Shown: positions 43,604 to 56,489 of the stretch, piece by piece
How the letters are laid out: every line of letters begins with the position of its first letter
Position numbering within the stretch: position 1 is the first letter of the stretch
Source of the DNA: Ypsolopha sequella
Taxonomy: Eukaryota; Arthropoda; Insecta; Lepidoptera; Ypsolophidae
Direction of reading: 5' to 3'
DNA: 64,000 bases
Assembly (NCBI GenBank): GCA_934047225.1
Contig: OW203985.1
Coordinates: 5,535,501-5,599,500, forward strand
The notes under the pieces: model-generated
Told to the model about the DNA's origin: nothing
Databases searched by the model: none
Seen by the model: only the letters and a program-made list of their open reading frames with translations
Program-made: the position numbers and the translations under genes

Positions 43604-46600
43604 ATGGCTTCACCGGCCGATGTCCCGATTACAGAAGCAACGTCTTCAGATGTGGAGACCAACTTCATATTCGATATTATCTATAGCCCAGTGAATTTAC
43701 TGTTGAGTGTGATCATCGCTGTGTTGGTGTACCAAATATATAAGTCACAATTCGGGAAGGCTAATGTGGAGGCGCCTCCGCCTGAATTACCGAAGCTCCG
43801 CAAGGACATGACTGTAGCCGAATTAAAACAATACGACGGCAATCAACCAGACGGCAGGGTTCTTGTGGCTGTGAACGGATGGATTTTCGACGTGACGCGG
43901 GGCCGCCGCTTCTACGGACCCGGTGAGTGCATACCGCATGCTTAATGAGTTTATAAATAGAGATCACACCACATGACTCATCAGTGCCATTGGTGCACTA
44001 ATTGGTGTTTGTTTTGTGTTAAATAAAACAACACCTGTTGTAGAAGACCTGTTTGCTGAGTTTGGAATTTATATTTGATTGATTTACTTTGTAGGTACTT
44101 AACTACTATGAAGATTTGGTCGGAGTGTCGATAAGTTTGTGGTAGAAAAAAGAAGAAATATATAAAAAAAAATTTGCTAATATAAGCTTTTAGCTTTACG
44201 TTTCATTTCATGATTTATTCTAAGAGAACTCCTTTTAAGGTTAATTGTCAGTCGCTTAGTGCAAAGTGCATAACTTAACTTTGTTTTTCCTGTATAAAAG
44301 TTAAAAATTGAAAAACCCTTTGGTATGTGGCAGTCAATGCCAATAGTTCAGTATTAGTGATGTTTATAAAGCATGAGTTTGAAATTTAATGCACAATTAG
44401 TTATGATCTTGTCTAAACAAAGTTAAAACAGTATTTAAAGTTGGTTTTGAGAAAATCATGACTAATTGTGTAAACAATGTCAAACTTTTCCTTTATAAAC
44501 CTCACTAATAGTGAACTATGGGCATCAAACGCCACAGACCAAAATGGTTTTCAATTATAAATTTCTAAACAAGAAAAACAAAGTTAAGTTATGCACTTTG
44601 TTTGCGCTACGCTACTTATGTTTAACCTTAATCAAATCAAATCAAATAATTACTAAATTAAACAAACTTACCTGAAGTGAAGTTCTATTGTAATTATACA
44701 CAATTGTCCAGTTATAATCGAATTGTCAAAGTGCCTCGCCCACGCCCCGCCGCCTCCGTGGGGATTCCCCGTACCATAAAAATTCAGTTTCGTATAACAT
44801 CATTTTTACTTTCATTAATGCTAATTTGTGTTGGATTTTAAAAATCATAAAATTTATTTGTTTTTGTTAGAATTGCCCAAATTATAATGCATTATAAAGC
44901 TTAATTTAAATCTGGAAAAGGTTTTCAAATTAGCATACCTTATAATACCTTATCTCAGCGAATTGTTGAGCATAAAATATATTTTAATACAAGATTTTAC
45001 AAAAAAAATGTTCAAGTCATGGCATAAAAAAAAGTGTTTGAAAAACAATGTGACATTTCAGGAGGACCATATGCTGCGTTTGGAGGTAAAGATGCATCCA
45101 GAGGTCTAGCCACTTTCTCAGTGACCTCGTCAGACAAGGAATATGATGATCTGAGTGACCTCAACTCTATGGAGATGGAGTCTGTGAAGGAATGGGAAGC
45201 TCAGTTTAGAGGTGAGAGTCAGTTTCAAACGGTATTGGAAAAAAGTTACTAACGATGCCCTGTGCAGCCTAAACCTAACCTTTGGTGAGGCATAAGTCTG
45301 ATGCCAAATATTGAAGAACTAATCTTAAGAACTCTCAAATATTTAGGCATCCAAGTCACGCATCCACCACTTGTTTTGAAAGGTGTAAGATTGGTTTTAT
45401 AACAATCATATTTACTTGTAAATGCTATTTAAGACTTTACAATCAGTTGATGTTTTCACCAAAGCCTTCCTTGGGAGTGTAAAGCTTTCTAAATATCCAA
45501 TCAAGTAATTTTTTCTCAAAGATATTCTATGACATTACATTATACTAAATAAAAAATATGTACATTGAAAAAATTCAATATTGTGTCTTAACAACTTGAG
45601 TTTTAATCATTGTAGTCTTGGTGATAGTATGTTTATTATGAATATTCTAGTGGCTTGTGATCATTTAATATTTTACATTTGTGACCATAAACATATGGTA
45701 CATAATATACAGAAATTACAAATTCTCGACTACTTTGGTCTTTGAGATAGACCCCGTAACAAAAATGGTCTAAAAATGACAACTTTTGAGGTAAAAAAAA
45801 ATTTTTTTTCAGGTCTTATCTTATTCCGTCTAAGAGCTACAGACCCGTGACATACGGAGTAATATGGACAGACAGACGGACAGCGGAGTGACATTAATAG
45901 GGCTCCGTTTTGCGCTTTGGGTACAGAAACCTAAAAAGAAAAATCAGGTTAACTACTAAAGAAAAAAAACTAACTAATTTTGCCCTTTGGGTACGGAACC
46001 ATAAAAAAAAATGAGTTAACTCTATAACTCTAAAGAAAAAAAATAGTTAGAGCTTGCTGAATTGGATCAATTTTCGCAATCCAAAATGATGCGTAAATAC
46101 CCTAAAATAGACAAAGAAACATTCATAAATTCTCACCTGAACCGTGGATCTTGGTAATGTATTAAGTAAAACAAGTAAACCCCGGGTAGAACACTTGTAT
46201 TTTCTTTAATGGTACTTTATAATCCTTCGCTACACTCAGGATTCTACTTTAGAATCCTTTGCTGCTCTTGGGATCCAACTTTATGCCTCGAAGGGAATTC
46301 TTATTTTTGTCACTCGTTGTGTAATCTACTATTATTTTTTCTCTTAAAACTGTTGATTCTCATTCTGACCTACCTTGGCCTAGAGAAAGCATTATGGCCA
46401 TGTAACTAACAATGATAAAAGTATTAAAATTAGTAGATAAAAAAGATGTTTATTACCTCACCAAAACATTCTGTCTACATAATAGTGTATAGCATAATCT
46501 TATCTAGTTTCCTTTGGCACAAAGTATGATGAATCCATTGTTATTGTAATTTTATAAACTCAGAAACATGATCAAGGTTTCTTATCATTAACACACCTAT

Positions 46601-48906
46601 AGTAAAACAAAGAAAAATGTGATTTTTTTTCAATAAGTTGCACTAATGTCACTCCGCTGTCTGTTTGTCTGTCCACGGGTCTCTAGCTCTTGGACGGAAT
46701 GAGATAGAAACCTGAAATTTTTAATGTTGTGTAAAATGTTGACCCAAAACCGAATTTTGAATTTAAAATGTAATTAAGTCATGTTCCTAAAGGTAAATTA
46801 TTAAATGAAAACGGAGTCGAAAAAAATTTTTTTTTCTTACCCTAGCGTGTGAGGTGTCATCAGAGCTCTTTAAGTAGAGTGTAAATACTAAATATATATT
46901 TTTTCTATCTTAAAAAATAAAGTAATTGGGTGCTATCAAAGTGTCCATTTTATATCAAAGTTGGGAATATCAAAATATATTTATATCAAAGTTGGGAATT
47001 TGAAATTTCTGTATAGGTATGTATTTAAACAACAAATACTAAAAACGCCGATTTATAATGTAGTTTTAGGGCTACATAGGAATACTCAACCAACTTAATT
47101 TTGCAGTTTTTATGTCTGACAGACATAATTAAAGCATTACCTAAAATTAAATAAACATCTAGTTTGAAATAATCGGTCATATGTACGGAACCCTAAAAGA
47201 GCGAGACCCGACTCGAACTTGGTCGGTTTTTTTCTAAATATCCTACGCTAACGACATTCATAATTTGGCTAAGTGCAGTCGGACTCACGCAAAAAGAGTT
47301 ACGTTACTAGGTATAGTTTGAAATAATTTACATTATATCATTGCAGTATAGAAACGCAGAAAGAAAAGTAAATCTAGATGTGAGGAGCTCTGAACCGGGA
47401 TATACTGCAGTGATATAATGTTAATTTATATCTCCTTGCGATGGATAAATCGCCAAGTGTTTAAACATAGAAATTTATTTCTATCATAGTTTTGAAATAA
47501 TTGGACATATGTACGGAATACATGACAGATAGATGACATGCACGACGCACCCACATATATTATAGGCAACAACAACCCTTAAAAGCCATTTATTTTGATT
47601 CCCTTGCGAGTGTCAAAAATTTGTATGAAATTGATTATGTAAAGTGCAATAACTTTTTTTCGCGTCGAGTTAGAAACCTGAATTTTTTACAGCTCTATGA
47701 TGAGATCGTACACTTCTGTAAGAGGTATCAGTTTCAACTTGATATCTCATACGGGGCCCGAGCAAAAGGGTCTTGACAGACAGACAGACGACAAAGTTAT
47801 CCTATATGGTTTCCGTTTTTCATTTGAGGTACGGAACCCTAAAAAATTGGTAGAGGAATAACAAAATACTATTACAATGATATAATTTTATAACGTTGTA
47901 AAGATCTGTCTAGCTAGGGAAACCATTTCTAATTTATTCAAGTAACCTTTTTAATTACCTACCATTTATCAACTTGATATTATTTTTGTACCAAGAAGAG
48001 AAACATTACATCAGATAAGTGTTTCCTTCATGGCTATTAGCATAGTCATTTGTAGTACAAATGGTAGTTAATAGGTTATGTATATGTAGACATTAACTTA
48101 AGTATCCATAAGGCGTCGACCACATAGATCCGCGTTCTGCGTTTCGCGGTCACTGTAGTCTATTCGACGCGACGACACGTCGACGACGCTTGGATCTTTA
48201 CACATAAAGTCGGATTTTTTAATTAGCTGGAGCATAGATAAATAAAGGAAGGATAGATTGCTCACTCCATACATTAGTACAAAGCCCGCGTAAAACTTAT
48301 TATTTTCGCCGGTACCTAGTAGTTCGACTTATTATTTTTGATGTCGCTACTATACTAGATAAATTGTGACATACCTAGTGCCATCTATCGAACAGTTGAT
48401 GAAACGAAATTCGATGTGTCTGTGTAGCAAACATACTGCGCCCACAAACACAAAAATTAGCTAGAATACGACAATACGTGTGACAATATGTGCGCCATCT
48501 ACCGGAATTCGGAATAACCATCTGCACGCTTAGTTAGATTGCCAGCTTACCACCGAAAGTTTAATGATTAATGACACCTGATTAAGAATTCACAATTTTC
48601 TGATGCGATGTTATGAACATTTTGTGTTTTTATTCATAAAATAAATAAATATGATGAACCAGAACAGTAAAATGGTAGCATTTCGTCGATTTCAGACAAA
48701 TTTTATTTCCAGCGAGACAAGTAACGCCATCTAGCAACGTTATTTTTGTATTGCGAACAGTACAAAGAGATAGCAATTTATCCTTCCTTTATTTATCTAT
48801 GGCTGGAGTAAACTGACACTTCGTGATAGTGGGAAGTGTACTTTTAACTCCTATCGTGCAAGTCATTTCACATTGTCGCGAACTTTTGAATGTTGCATTG
48901 TGAAAA

Positions 48907-48960
<54 letters not shown>

Positions 48961-51237
48961 ACATCATTGAACAGTAACTATGTAATCACTCACTCTCACC
49001 CATTATACACACAACCTCACACTCTCTAACACACACACCTCCCTTCACACACCACACGCAAGCTTTTAATGTAAATCGAGTTCGTTATATTAACTTGTCT
49101 AATACCTATATTTATTTTTAAATAATTAATTAATGCAATTATTAATTTTAACTTATGATTATTTTTTTTTTTGTTTTTAATTAATAATTAATAATTTAAT
49201 GTTTAGCATATTTTCAATTTTTAATATTATATAGTTATGGAAGGACCTAGTCTCCATGTCACCAGGGAATCCTAGTATGGAGGCTAGTGTCACAATTTAG
49301 TATGTAAGTTATTTGTTGGTGTCAATAAATATATTTTCATTTTTCATTTTTTTCATAAATGGCACTACGAGTATACGAGTTAAAAGCGCTTTTATCACTA
49401 TCACGAACTGTCAAGTTTACTCCAGCAAATTAGAAATCACACTATAGAGACCGCGAGAATGTGCGCGTTCTATGATTTGGATCTTTGGACCACAGAACGC
49501 AGACGCACTCTGTGTGGACAACGCCTAAAGCTTTCCTAACAGTGGATATGATAATTTTATTTGCCCCTTTGTGTGAGGCCTTTTCGGTCTAGTCACAAAA
49601 TGCGAGTTGGACGCGCTGGTGGCAGGGAATTGCAAAAGCATAGAGTACAGTTATATATTAAGTTAGATAGTTCTTATCAAAGATTTCAAACTTAAAGATA
49701 AGCCCTTACCGTACTATGACAGCACAAAAATGTTTCCTTCTTTAAAATAAGTGACGCTCACACGTTTGGAATAAGTGCTCATCTGAACACAGTGATAGTT
49801 GGACGCCTTAAGTGCACTAAAAGTTAATCAGTTTGCTGACCGTAGGTAGACAGATTGCGCATTCATAATTGTGCGCGCGTCGGCATTATGTTAATGCACA
49901 CATTCAAAAACAATGCAATACATTTTAGGTGTCAGGGCTCATCTGAACTTTTGAAATCTTTGGTTCTTATGAACTTTTTGCCGTCATTTATGTATTTTTT
50001 TTCTTAGAATATTAATTAATTTCACAACTGGCGATAGTTAATAAATAAAATATAGCGTATAAGGTCCTATCAAAAGGACCGAAAATATTTTAGGGGATGA
50101 TTGTGTGTCATTAATATACAGGGTGTTAAGATGTAGTTGCGGAAGCCGGAAACTGGCGATAGTATTCGAACATACAAACAATTATTCGTAAAAAAAATTG
50201 ACAAATCGAGAAAAAGAAAACACTTGTTTCATACATTTTGGTCGGGTAGCTATGGAACTTTTATATGGAATAGTTGTTTTTTTTCGCTAATCAAGCCTTG
50301 GCTCCATAGTAAAAGTTGTTCGTATAGACGAGTACCATCGCCAGTTTCCGGCTTCCGCAACTTCATCTTAACACCCAGTATATATATCTATATTCTATTA
50401 ATAGGTTCCATTTTCATAGGAAATAACAATGCTCATGATATTACTGTCATCCACAGACCAGACCCCACTGATTTCAAATGACGTTATAATATAAGGTCAT
50501 TACCGATTAAATTGCCGAAATTTTCTACAGATTCATAAGTTCACAATTACTGTAATGCAATAGCTATTTCCATTGTTTGTTTTTTGTTTGATAGTTGATT
50601 TCAAGGTTTTACATCTACGTATTAGATTTTGTTTTTATTGTTAGTTTGAAAACTAGAATTTTATTTTCAAAAACCAATCCAACAAATGCCATCGGTTTCC
50701 ATGATTCGTAATAATTTTTTACAGCACACACTTTACAAAAATGAAATTAATGTCGCTGTTAGCTTAATGTTATCTCAATCATGCACAAAAGAAATTGTAA
50801 AATTTGGATTAGTCATTCCTAAAAAAAATACAAAAATGTTAGTACCGAAAATTGAGTTTCCTTCAAATTTTCCTTAGAAAACGGCAATTTCATAGCTTAT
50901 TATATGGACAGCCCGTGGGTGTATAACTTACCTATCACATATGTAGTCAGTACTTCGAGCACATATATGTATTCAGCTCAACTTCCTTACCATAACACGT
51001 GGACCAAAGACAAATGTGCCCTTCCGGGATTTGAACCCGCAACCTTCAGATTAGTGGTCACAGAGTGGTTACATAGCATAATGCATACTAATTGTGTAAA
51101 AATATGTATTTTCAGAAAAATATGACCTGGTAGGCAGACTGCTGAAACCAGGTGAGGAACCGGCCAACTACTCCGACGAGGAACCTGAAGAGACCGACAA
51201 CTCACAGATTAACTCCACGGATAAGAAAGAAGACTAA
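43604..51237 (+). CDS. MSBP: Membrane-associated progesterone receptor component (PGRMC/MSBP), complete, three exons
   Basis: This is an ER or plasma-membrane cytochrome-b5-like haem protein that supports P450 function, sterol handling and, in insects, steroid-hormone responses. Exons are 43604-43922, 45062-45211 and 51116-51237, with GT-AG introns in phase 1 both times, giving 196 residues (human PGRMC1 has 195). A short lumenal N-terminus is followed by a membrane segment at about residues 27-46 ([20 protein letters not shown]). The cyt-b5-like domain spans about 65-165, with [32 protein letters not shown] and YDDLSDL. Tyr110 in GGPY corresponds to the haem-ligand tyrosine Tyr113 of human PGRMC1, and Tyr104 to Tyr107. 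The acidic tail has the NYSDEEPEE motif, like the family's YSDEE phosphorylation site. Candidate poly(A) signals follow the stop, including AATAAA near 51588. It looks intact. Confidence 0.97.
44238..44631. mobile_element. Inverted-repeat element in PGRMC intron 1
   Basis: TTAAGGTTAA near 44238 and TTTAACCTTAA near 44622 frame the inner arms AAGTGCATAACTTAACTTTG and CAAAGTTAAGTTATGCACTT. These are exact inverted repeats about 310 bp apart. Confidence 0.75.
45770..46006. repeat. Dispersed repeat (PGRMC intron 2)
   Basis: Ends with the 'GGTACGGAACCATAAAAA' variant and includes the CAGACAGACGGACAGCGGAG block. Two tail units in succession (45920 and 45995) suggest a partial tandem. Confidence 0.65.
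46640..47231. repeat. Dispersed repeat, reverse fragment plus second end (PGRMC intron 2)
   Basis: 46640-46800 is a reverse copy of the 16800-16986 block. 47185-47231 carries ACGGAACCCTAAAAGAG and CGAACTTGGTCGG plus T7, the opposite end of the family. Confidence 0.6.
47575..47848. repeat. Dispersed repeat, forward fragment (PGRMC intron 2)
   Basis: 'GATTCCCTTGCGAGTGTCAA' to 'GGTACGGAACCCTAAAAA' matches 16115-16340. Confidence 0.65.
48233..48801. mobile_element. MITE CATAGATAAATAAAGGAAGG with 7-bp flanking repeat
   Basis: CATAGATAAATAAAGGAAGG and CCTTCCTTTATTTATCTATG are exact inverted repeats, and GCTGGAG is repeated directly at both flanks. The interior of 569 bp has no coding signal. Confidence 0.8.
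48903..48955. repeat. Poly(A) + (TA)n microsatellite
   Basis: An A-run of about 20 is followed by about 14 TA dinucleotides, adjoining an AT-rich insert that ends near 49352. Confidence 0.95.
50119..50378. mobile_element. Hairpin MITE CAGGGTGTTAAGATG, copy B (PGRMC intron 2)
   Basis: CAGGGTGTTAAGATG and CATCTTAACACCCAG form the ends, with TA on both sides and the inner arms GCGGAAGCCGGAAACTGG/CCAGTTTCCGGCTTCCGC exactly paired. It is a better-preserved sister of 31409-31664. Confidence 0.85.
51020..51085 (-). repeat. tRNA-like T-arm remnant next to PGRMC exon 3
   Basis: The minus strand reads GGTTGCGGGTTCAAATCCCG, a T-arm/B-box-like string. No complete tRNA fold surrounds it. It ends about 30 bp before the exon 3 acceptor and probably belongs to a SINE or LINE tail. 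Confidence 0.4.
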
Positions 51238-52372
51238 CTTTTATATCTACCCTCGAACTAATCTTTAGCATAAGTTTTTTTGATCTTGTGGACACAAAGA
51301 TTGTGTTTAAAGGCATTTATTTTATTTTTTAAACGTTAAAATCAACAAAATTGTGTACTAAATGAAAAAGACTGCAAATGATACCACTGTTCTGGCTGGC
51401 ACAGAAATATGTTTTAAGGTTTAAGATAACGTCTGAAAGTTGAAGGTATAGACCAGTCAGAAAGATGTTAGGGTCGAGTCGTATTGTCCAAAATTCGTTT
51501 TATTTATCTATTTTTTAAGGTATCGTTCTGAAGAGTTCAGAAAAAACTTGTGCTAATGTACCGGCAACTGTTTCTAAGATTTCTAAAATAAAGTTATGTA
51601 TCAGACCTGTGTTTACTCAACTGAAGAATTTTAAGCCACACATTTAAAATTTATTTCTTAAAAAATCTTTCGGAATTTGGAATTCATTTTTGACTACATT
51701 TTTAATTAATTATGGAAAATAGTACAACAATTGTAATAATAACGAATTCACCTTTCACAATATTTTCCATTAACAACTTGACTTAAAATTAAGAATTGTT
51801 GCTTGATATCTCTTTTATTTATGTATCTTTTCTAGAACACGTAAACAGTATGATGTAATTATTTACTATTGCTTGTTTTTGCATGTACAATTGTACATAA
51901 TATACTTATTTACAGTTTAAAGACTGACTGATAAAGGGATGTTACCGAAAGCGTTTTGACATTCCAAACCGAATACTTTGCAAAATATTAACCAACAATG
52001 TAACTGCCATATTAGTTAAAAACAACCAATAAAATGTTTTGTGCACTAGGACTTTTCTAGTCCTTGTTTTACAAACAAACCTCCCTGACAAACCTGAAGA
52101 ACCTAAAAATTAAACATCGTTTCCCTCCAATATTATGTTAAACGTTACAACTAAGTTGGTTGTTGGTACTTACTTAAAATGTAATTCAAAATGTTCGTGT
52201 CCGAATGTTGCAAATTAAAGAAAACGAACAAAAAAAAAGGAAAACAACAAGCTTCTAAAATAGTAGATATGTCGTGTTTTAAAACATATTAACTGCATTT
52301 GTGTGCGTTTACTAGTTCTTTCTAGTTGGCCCTCACATGATGTTGTAGTCAAAGCCGATACGACTAAAAGTA

Positions 52373-52899
52373 CACTGGTGGACATAAAAATCGACTCCAG
52401 CATTGTTGTTCTACATTTAAGGAAATAACCCAATCATACAAACATAAACATATGAAATATATAACATATCATTTTAAAGGTATAGGCTTCCACCTTTGAT
52501 TAAATGCATTTTTGTCTTAAAGCATTTGCTATACAGGCTGTAATTTTTTTTAAGTGATGTATTAATAAATATTGAAATAATCAAATAGCGAAAAATTAAA
52601 AAAAAAACCTTTTACAAAATCATTCATTTATTCATTAATTAAGTTTAACATTAGTACTTCGTGTTCCCCCCTCTAGCCCTTATAACTGCTTGCAGCCGGT
52701 TCTTCATTGACCTAATAAGTTTTTAATTAATTAAATGAATTTCACGTCCTGTATAGCGAATACTTTTAAACCAAAATGCATTTATTCAAAGATATACCTT
52801 TAAAATGATATATATATATTTCATATGTTTGTTTGTATGATTGGGTTATTCCCTTGAATGTAGGACAATAATGCTTGAGTCGATTTTTATGTCCACCAG
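52373..52899 (-). mobile_element. Internally deleted Tc1-like transposon with transposase C-terminus
   Basis: TA-flanked ends CACTGGTGGACATAAAAATC and GATTTTTATGTCCACCAG are inverted repeats, and the long arms of about 100 bp continue through AACCCAATCATACAAAC. On the minus strand 52651-52719 reads LIRSMKNRLQAVIRARGGNT then KY-stop, the typical C-terminus of Tc1-like DDE transposases. The rest of the gene is missing, so this is a deletion derivative. Confidence 0.9.
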
Positions 52900-53712
52900 T
52901 ATATTTTAGAAAAAAAACATCGGATTTGTTCGGGTTTTTATAGCGCTGTCCCTGTCGGGTTTCATTCCCGATGTGCCTTCTTTAGAGACATGGAAAAGTG
53001 TCGGTATAGCACGCCCGGGGTAGAGGCGGGTCAAGTATGCTGCCATTTTTGTTACTCGCATTATGTATTTATGCGTAGTAAGGAAACACCACAAAATTGA
53101 TGCGAGAAAGATTAGTGTCAGTTAATTATTACTGTGACTACGACATAGTTAATTTTTGTTGTATGTAATCCTAATCATTGTTAAGTATATTAAATTATGT
53201 TAGTTTTTTTTATAAGATTTTGGTGTGTCGTCCGGGATAACGGTGATTGTATTTGTTATTTCATGTTCATGATGTATAATATTTTAGCTATAGAATAGAA
53301 AGAACGTTCCCAGGTTTTTTTTTTAATGAAATGAAATTATTATTTCTCTTTTACCTCTGATTTTCAGTGTTGATGTATTCCATATTTTTGCTGTAATCAA
53401 ATATTTTAACTGCAAAAATTACGTTATTTACTAACATGTTCTCGCTGTTGTAATTATTAACTTAAGGTAATTTATGACACAATTGTGGCTATCCAGTCTT
53501 TATTTTGTATATTTATTACTAAAATTTAAAAGGATATTTACCTTTCTTCCATGCATATGATTAAAACTGAAGTATTTCTCATTGATATAACAAAAAGAGG
53601 AAGATACGTACGGTACCTTCTTAAATCGTCAACTGAAATGAACAAGCGCCACCGAACGAGAGATAGAGCGACGAGCTTCGACATTAGCGCGAGCGAGACA
53701 AGCGAATCAAAG
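52900..53712. other. Intergenic DNA downstream of PGRMC
   Basis: No gene was recognised. AATAAA-type motifs are scattered, and some of this could be PGRMC 3' UTR. Confidence 0.4.
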
Positions 53713-53880
53713 CAGGGGCTCTACCGCGTAATTCTCATTTGTATCAACTTCAAGCAAATGCATGCGAAATTCAACGCGTGCAAAAGAGATGGCATGTTAG
53801 GCGGGCGTCGTCGCACGCATGTCAAATTTCAATCTCAAGTTGATGTTGATGAAAATGAGAATTACGCGGTAGACCCGCTG
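53713..53880. mobile_element. Hairpin MITE (CTACCGCGTAATTCTCAT), copy 2
   Basis: It is nearly identical to the reverse complement of 23599-23767. The apparent ORF through it is a by-product. Confidence 0.8.
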
Positions 53881-54164
53881 GTCTATTGGACTTGGTTTTG
53901 TAGAATCACGCGCAAGAAGCGGGTACCGTATCTTCCTTCTTTTGTTTTTATCCAAGATATTTCTCAATATTTTGCGAACATTCTGTATTCATGGATGTAC
54001 GTTTCCAATAACTGTTACTGAACGAGTGAAACCAAGGAAAAAGTTAAACAAATTAAAGAGACCATTCAAATATTGATATGTCCGTTGTAACAATAATTTA
54101 TCACATGAATTTAATAAAGGTGTTTTTATAAATAAACGTTTTTTTTCTATGATTGTATTAGTGC

Positions 54165-54305
54165 TAAGCGGGTCATTCCCTCGATTCTCGACACAAAAGA
54201 AACTGCTCGTAGTTGCATTTTATAACAGAAGTCATAGATGTTGGAAGTATCTAAAATTAAGTATCGGTGAATGGACCACTTTGCACAGTCTCGCTGAATA
54301 CGGTA
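54165..54305. repeat. Partial copy of the element at 2645-3060
   Basis: Shared blocks are GCGGGTCATTCC, TCTCGA(C/T)ACAAAAGAAAC, AGTTGCATTTTATAA and GTGAATGGACC. Confidence 0.6.
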
Positions 54306-54639
54306 AATCAATATGTAATTAAAAGTAAAATTTATCATGTGAAATAAAATGTCAGTTTGTAAATGAATGGTGGAGGTGCAAGTGAGCGAGATGAACTATA
54401 TTTTACTACTAGCCTTTCGCCCGCGGTTATTCAATCTTTGCCCCGTTTTCGGCTTGGTGGTTATTTTAACAACACCCCTTATAGCCTATATGCTGACGAG
54501 GGTTATAACGATGATTATAAAAAAACCGATTTGTTCTCGAGTTAAAACGGGACATACAGACAAAAATTATAAAAATGTACTAATTTATTTCATTTAGTTT
54601 TCGCGAAAATATTCAATGTATAGACACGACTTTTAATTC

Positions 54640-54830
54640 CATCCATCCATCAGCCTAGTTCGTCCACTGCTAGACATAAGCCTTTCCAGGACTTTGTCAC
54701 TCCCGGCGGTATATCCTGGAAGAATTGCCCATACTCACACACGCTGGGCAGGCTGGTTGGTGAGCGCGGTGCCAGAACCCTCGCACCAGTGACGCCGCTG
54801 CCCGTCACCAGTCTGTTCCATATAAGGTTA
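54640..54830 (+). repeat. RTE-like LINE 3' fragment
   Basis: 'CCACTGCTAGACATAAGCC', 'CACACGCTGGGCAGGC' and 'CAGTGACGCCGCTGCC' have the look of the common insect RTE 3' region. The assignment is from memory of the pattern only. Confidence 0.4.
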
Positions 54831-55754
54831 CTTTATTATTAGTATAGATCTCATATTTTTGCTTCCTCAATTGCTTCAGTCGCATTTTATTCACATTATA
54901 TCATGATTATATCACATTCGACTTTTAATGCATTCAATTTGCAATCAAAAGGGCGCCTACCTGGAAGGTTGTGGGGTAGTGTTGTTTAATTTCTTGTATT
55001 CTATATGTTTTTGGGGTGTTGAATCCGAATCCGAGGTTTGCTTACAAAATTTCGTGACGAAACATTAAAAAGAATGCAAAAAAATGCAAGAGATTCATTT
55101 TCTGGCGGAGTTTTGCTTATAACTCCGTAACTTTAAACTTTTCGTATGTCACCTTTTTATACAAAATAAACGGTCAGAAAATTTTCAAAAATGTAATAAT
55201 AATAATAAGCCTCTCAAATTTTTAAATACTAGAAACGACGACGTGAACAATATTTGTGCGTCAGCCGGCAGCGGTCGGGGCGCGCAGGGGGAGGTCAACT
55301 TGTCAAAGAATATGACTTGACCAAGTAGACGCGACACTTTATATTACTCTGCCTTATCATTAAAGAAACGAAGTTAAATAAAAATCCATCGTTACAGATT
55401 AATATAAACTTTATTTATCTTTAAACAAAATAAGTCTTGTAAGTTTCTGGCGCTCAGAAAAATAATAATTTTATATATACACAAATTCATACTGGAGACT
55501 TGGTAAGTGATGATCAGTATTACCGATTGATAACACTTGTTGGTTATATCGCAAACATATTGGCCTCCCATAGTTATTGACCTGGGGCTAGGCTCGCGTT
55601 TATAGAGAAAACAAAAAAAAATACTAATTTCATAAAAAGTGTCATCGAACCTTGAAGCTGACCACTAACCGAGTCTCCTGTATGAATTTGGCTACATAAA
55701 CTTTATAAACGAAAGTCACCTTATAATAGAACTAATATTTCTACTGCAATAATT

Positions 55755-55870
55755 ATTCTTATTCTTTATTGTACACAAAATATTTAATTACACACGTAAA
55801 CATTAAAATTATTGTACAGCGGCGAGCTTATCTCTATAAGAGATTTCTTCCAGTAAACCGAAAGAAAAAA
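55755..55870 (-). mobile_element. LINE 3' tail, reverse orientation
   Basis: Minus strand: ACTGGAAGAAATCTCTTATA, 'gataagctcgccgc', ending 'caataaagaataag'. It is a good match to 416-560. Confidence 0.6.
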
Positions 55871-55904
55871 GATAAAAAAAGTAATCATATGTGTACAAAC
55901 TTAA

Positions 55905-56075
55905 TACTTACTACCTCAGCCTCGGTAGCAGTGTTTAATCCCGCGCGATGCCACTTGAATCACAGGTGCGAGGAGCGTGACATACTGTTAAATCGTAAAA
56001 AAGATCGTGTCACTCTCCTCGCACTTGTGATTCAATTAAGTGACGTCGCGCGCGATTAAACACTGCTACGTATGC
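55905..56075. mobile_element. Hairpin MITE GTAGCAGTGTTTAATC
   Basis: GTAGCAGTGTTTAATC and GATTAAACACTGCTACG are arms, and the inner GCGAGGAG(C/A)GTGACA/TGTCACTCTCCTCGC is also paired. The length is about 170 bp. Confidence 0.75.
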
Positions 56076-56489
56076 TGGACACATGAAGGCATGTTCGTTG
56101 GTTTCGAACTTCAAGCAAACGTCACGTTGCGGCTAGCGTCTGTCACAGACTAAGTGGGTTCGAGCCAGCTGGCTCTAACGATTGCTATAAACAAACAAAC
56201 CTAGGTGTCTTCTCTAGCGTACGTAATATCTCAGCTCAGTGGATGACTTAATTAAGTTTTTTCTTCGACGAACCCTTCGGCCTCAAGCGCTAATTGAAAA
56301 TTGCTTGCTCGTTTTCCTTCCTTTAGTAAAAAAATCTTCAAGAAGGCGCGCTATGACCATTGCGTAAGTATTTTTTTTATAATGAATTATACATATACAT
56401 TAATAGATAATTCTTTTCTATGTATTTTTGTATTGTAATGTTCAAAGACCCGCACGCAATTTGTCAGTCAGATACAGGCAGTTACGTAC

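Larger units (their letters stand above)
48111..49526. mobile_element. Inverted-repeat element AGGCGTCGACCACA...GGACAACGCCT with two nested inserts
   Basis: The outer ends AGGCGTCGACCACA and TGTGTGGACAACGCCT are imperfect inverted repeats, extended by CGTTCTGCGTTTCGCGGTC against GGACCACAGAACGCAG. Inside lie a MITE at 48233-48801 and an A-rich/TA-rich retroposon-like insert at about 48903-49352. The matched blocks TGACACTTCGTGATAGTG and CACTATCACGAACTG lie on either side of the latter. Confidence 0.65.

Noticed and set aside
51020..51085. A tRNA gene before PGRMC exon 3
   Set aside because: Only a B-box/T-arm-like stretch is seen, with no cloverleaf.
53551..54021. 156-residue plus-strand ORF
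   Set aside because: Most of it runs through the CTACCGCGTAATTC hairpin MITE; the rest has no recognisable domain.
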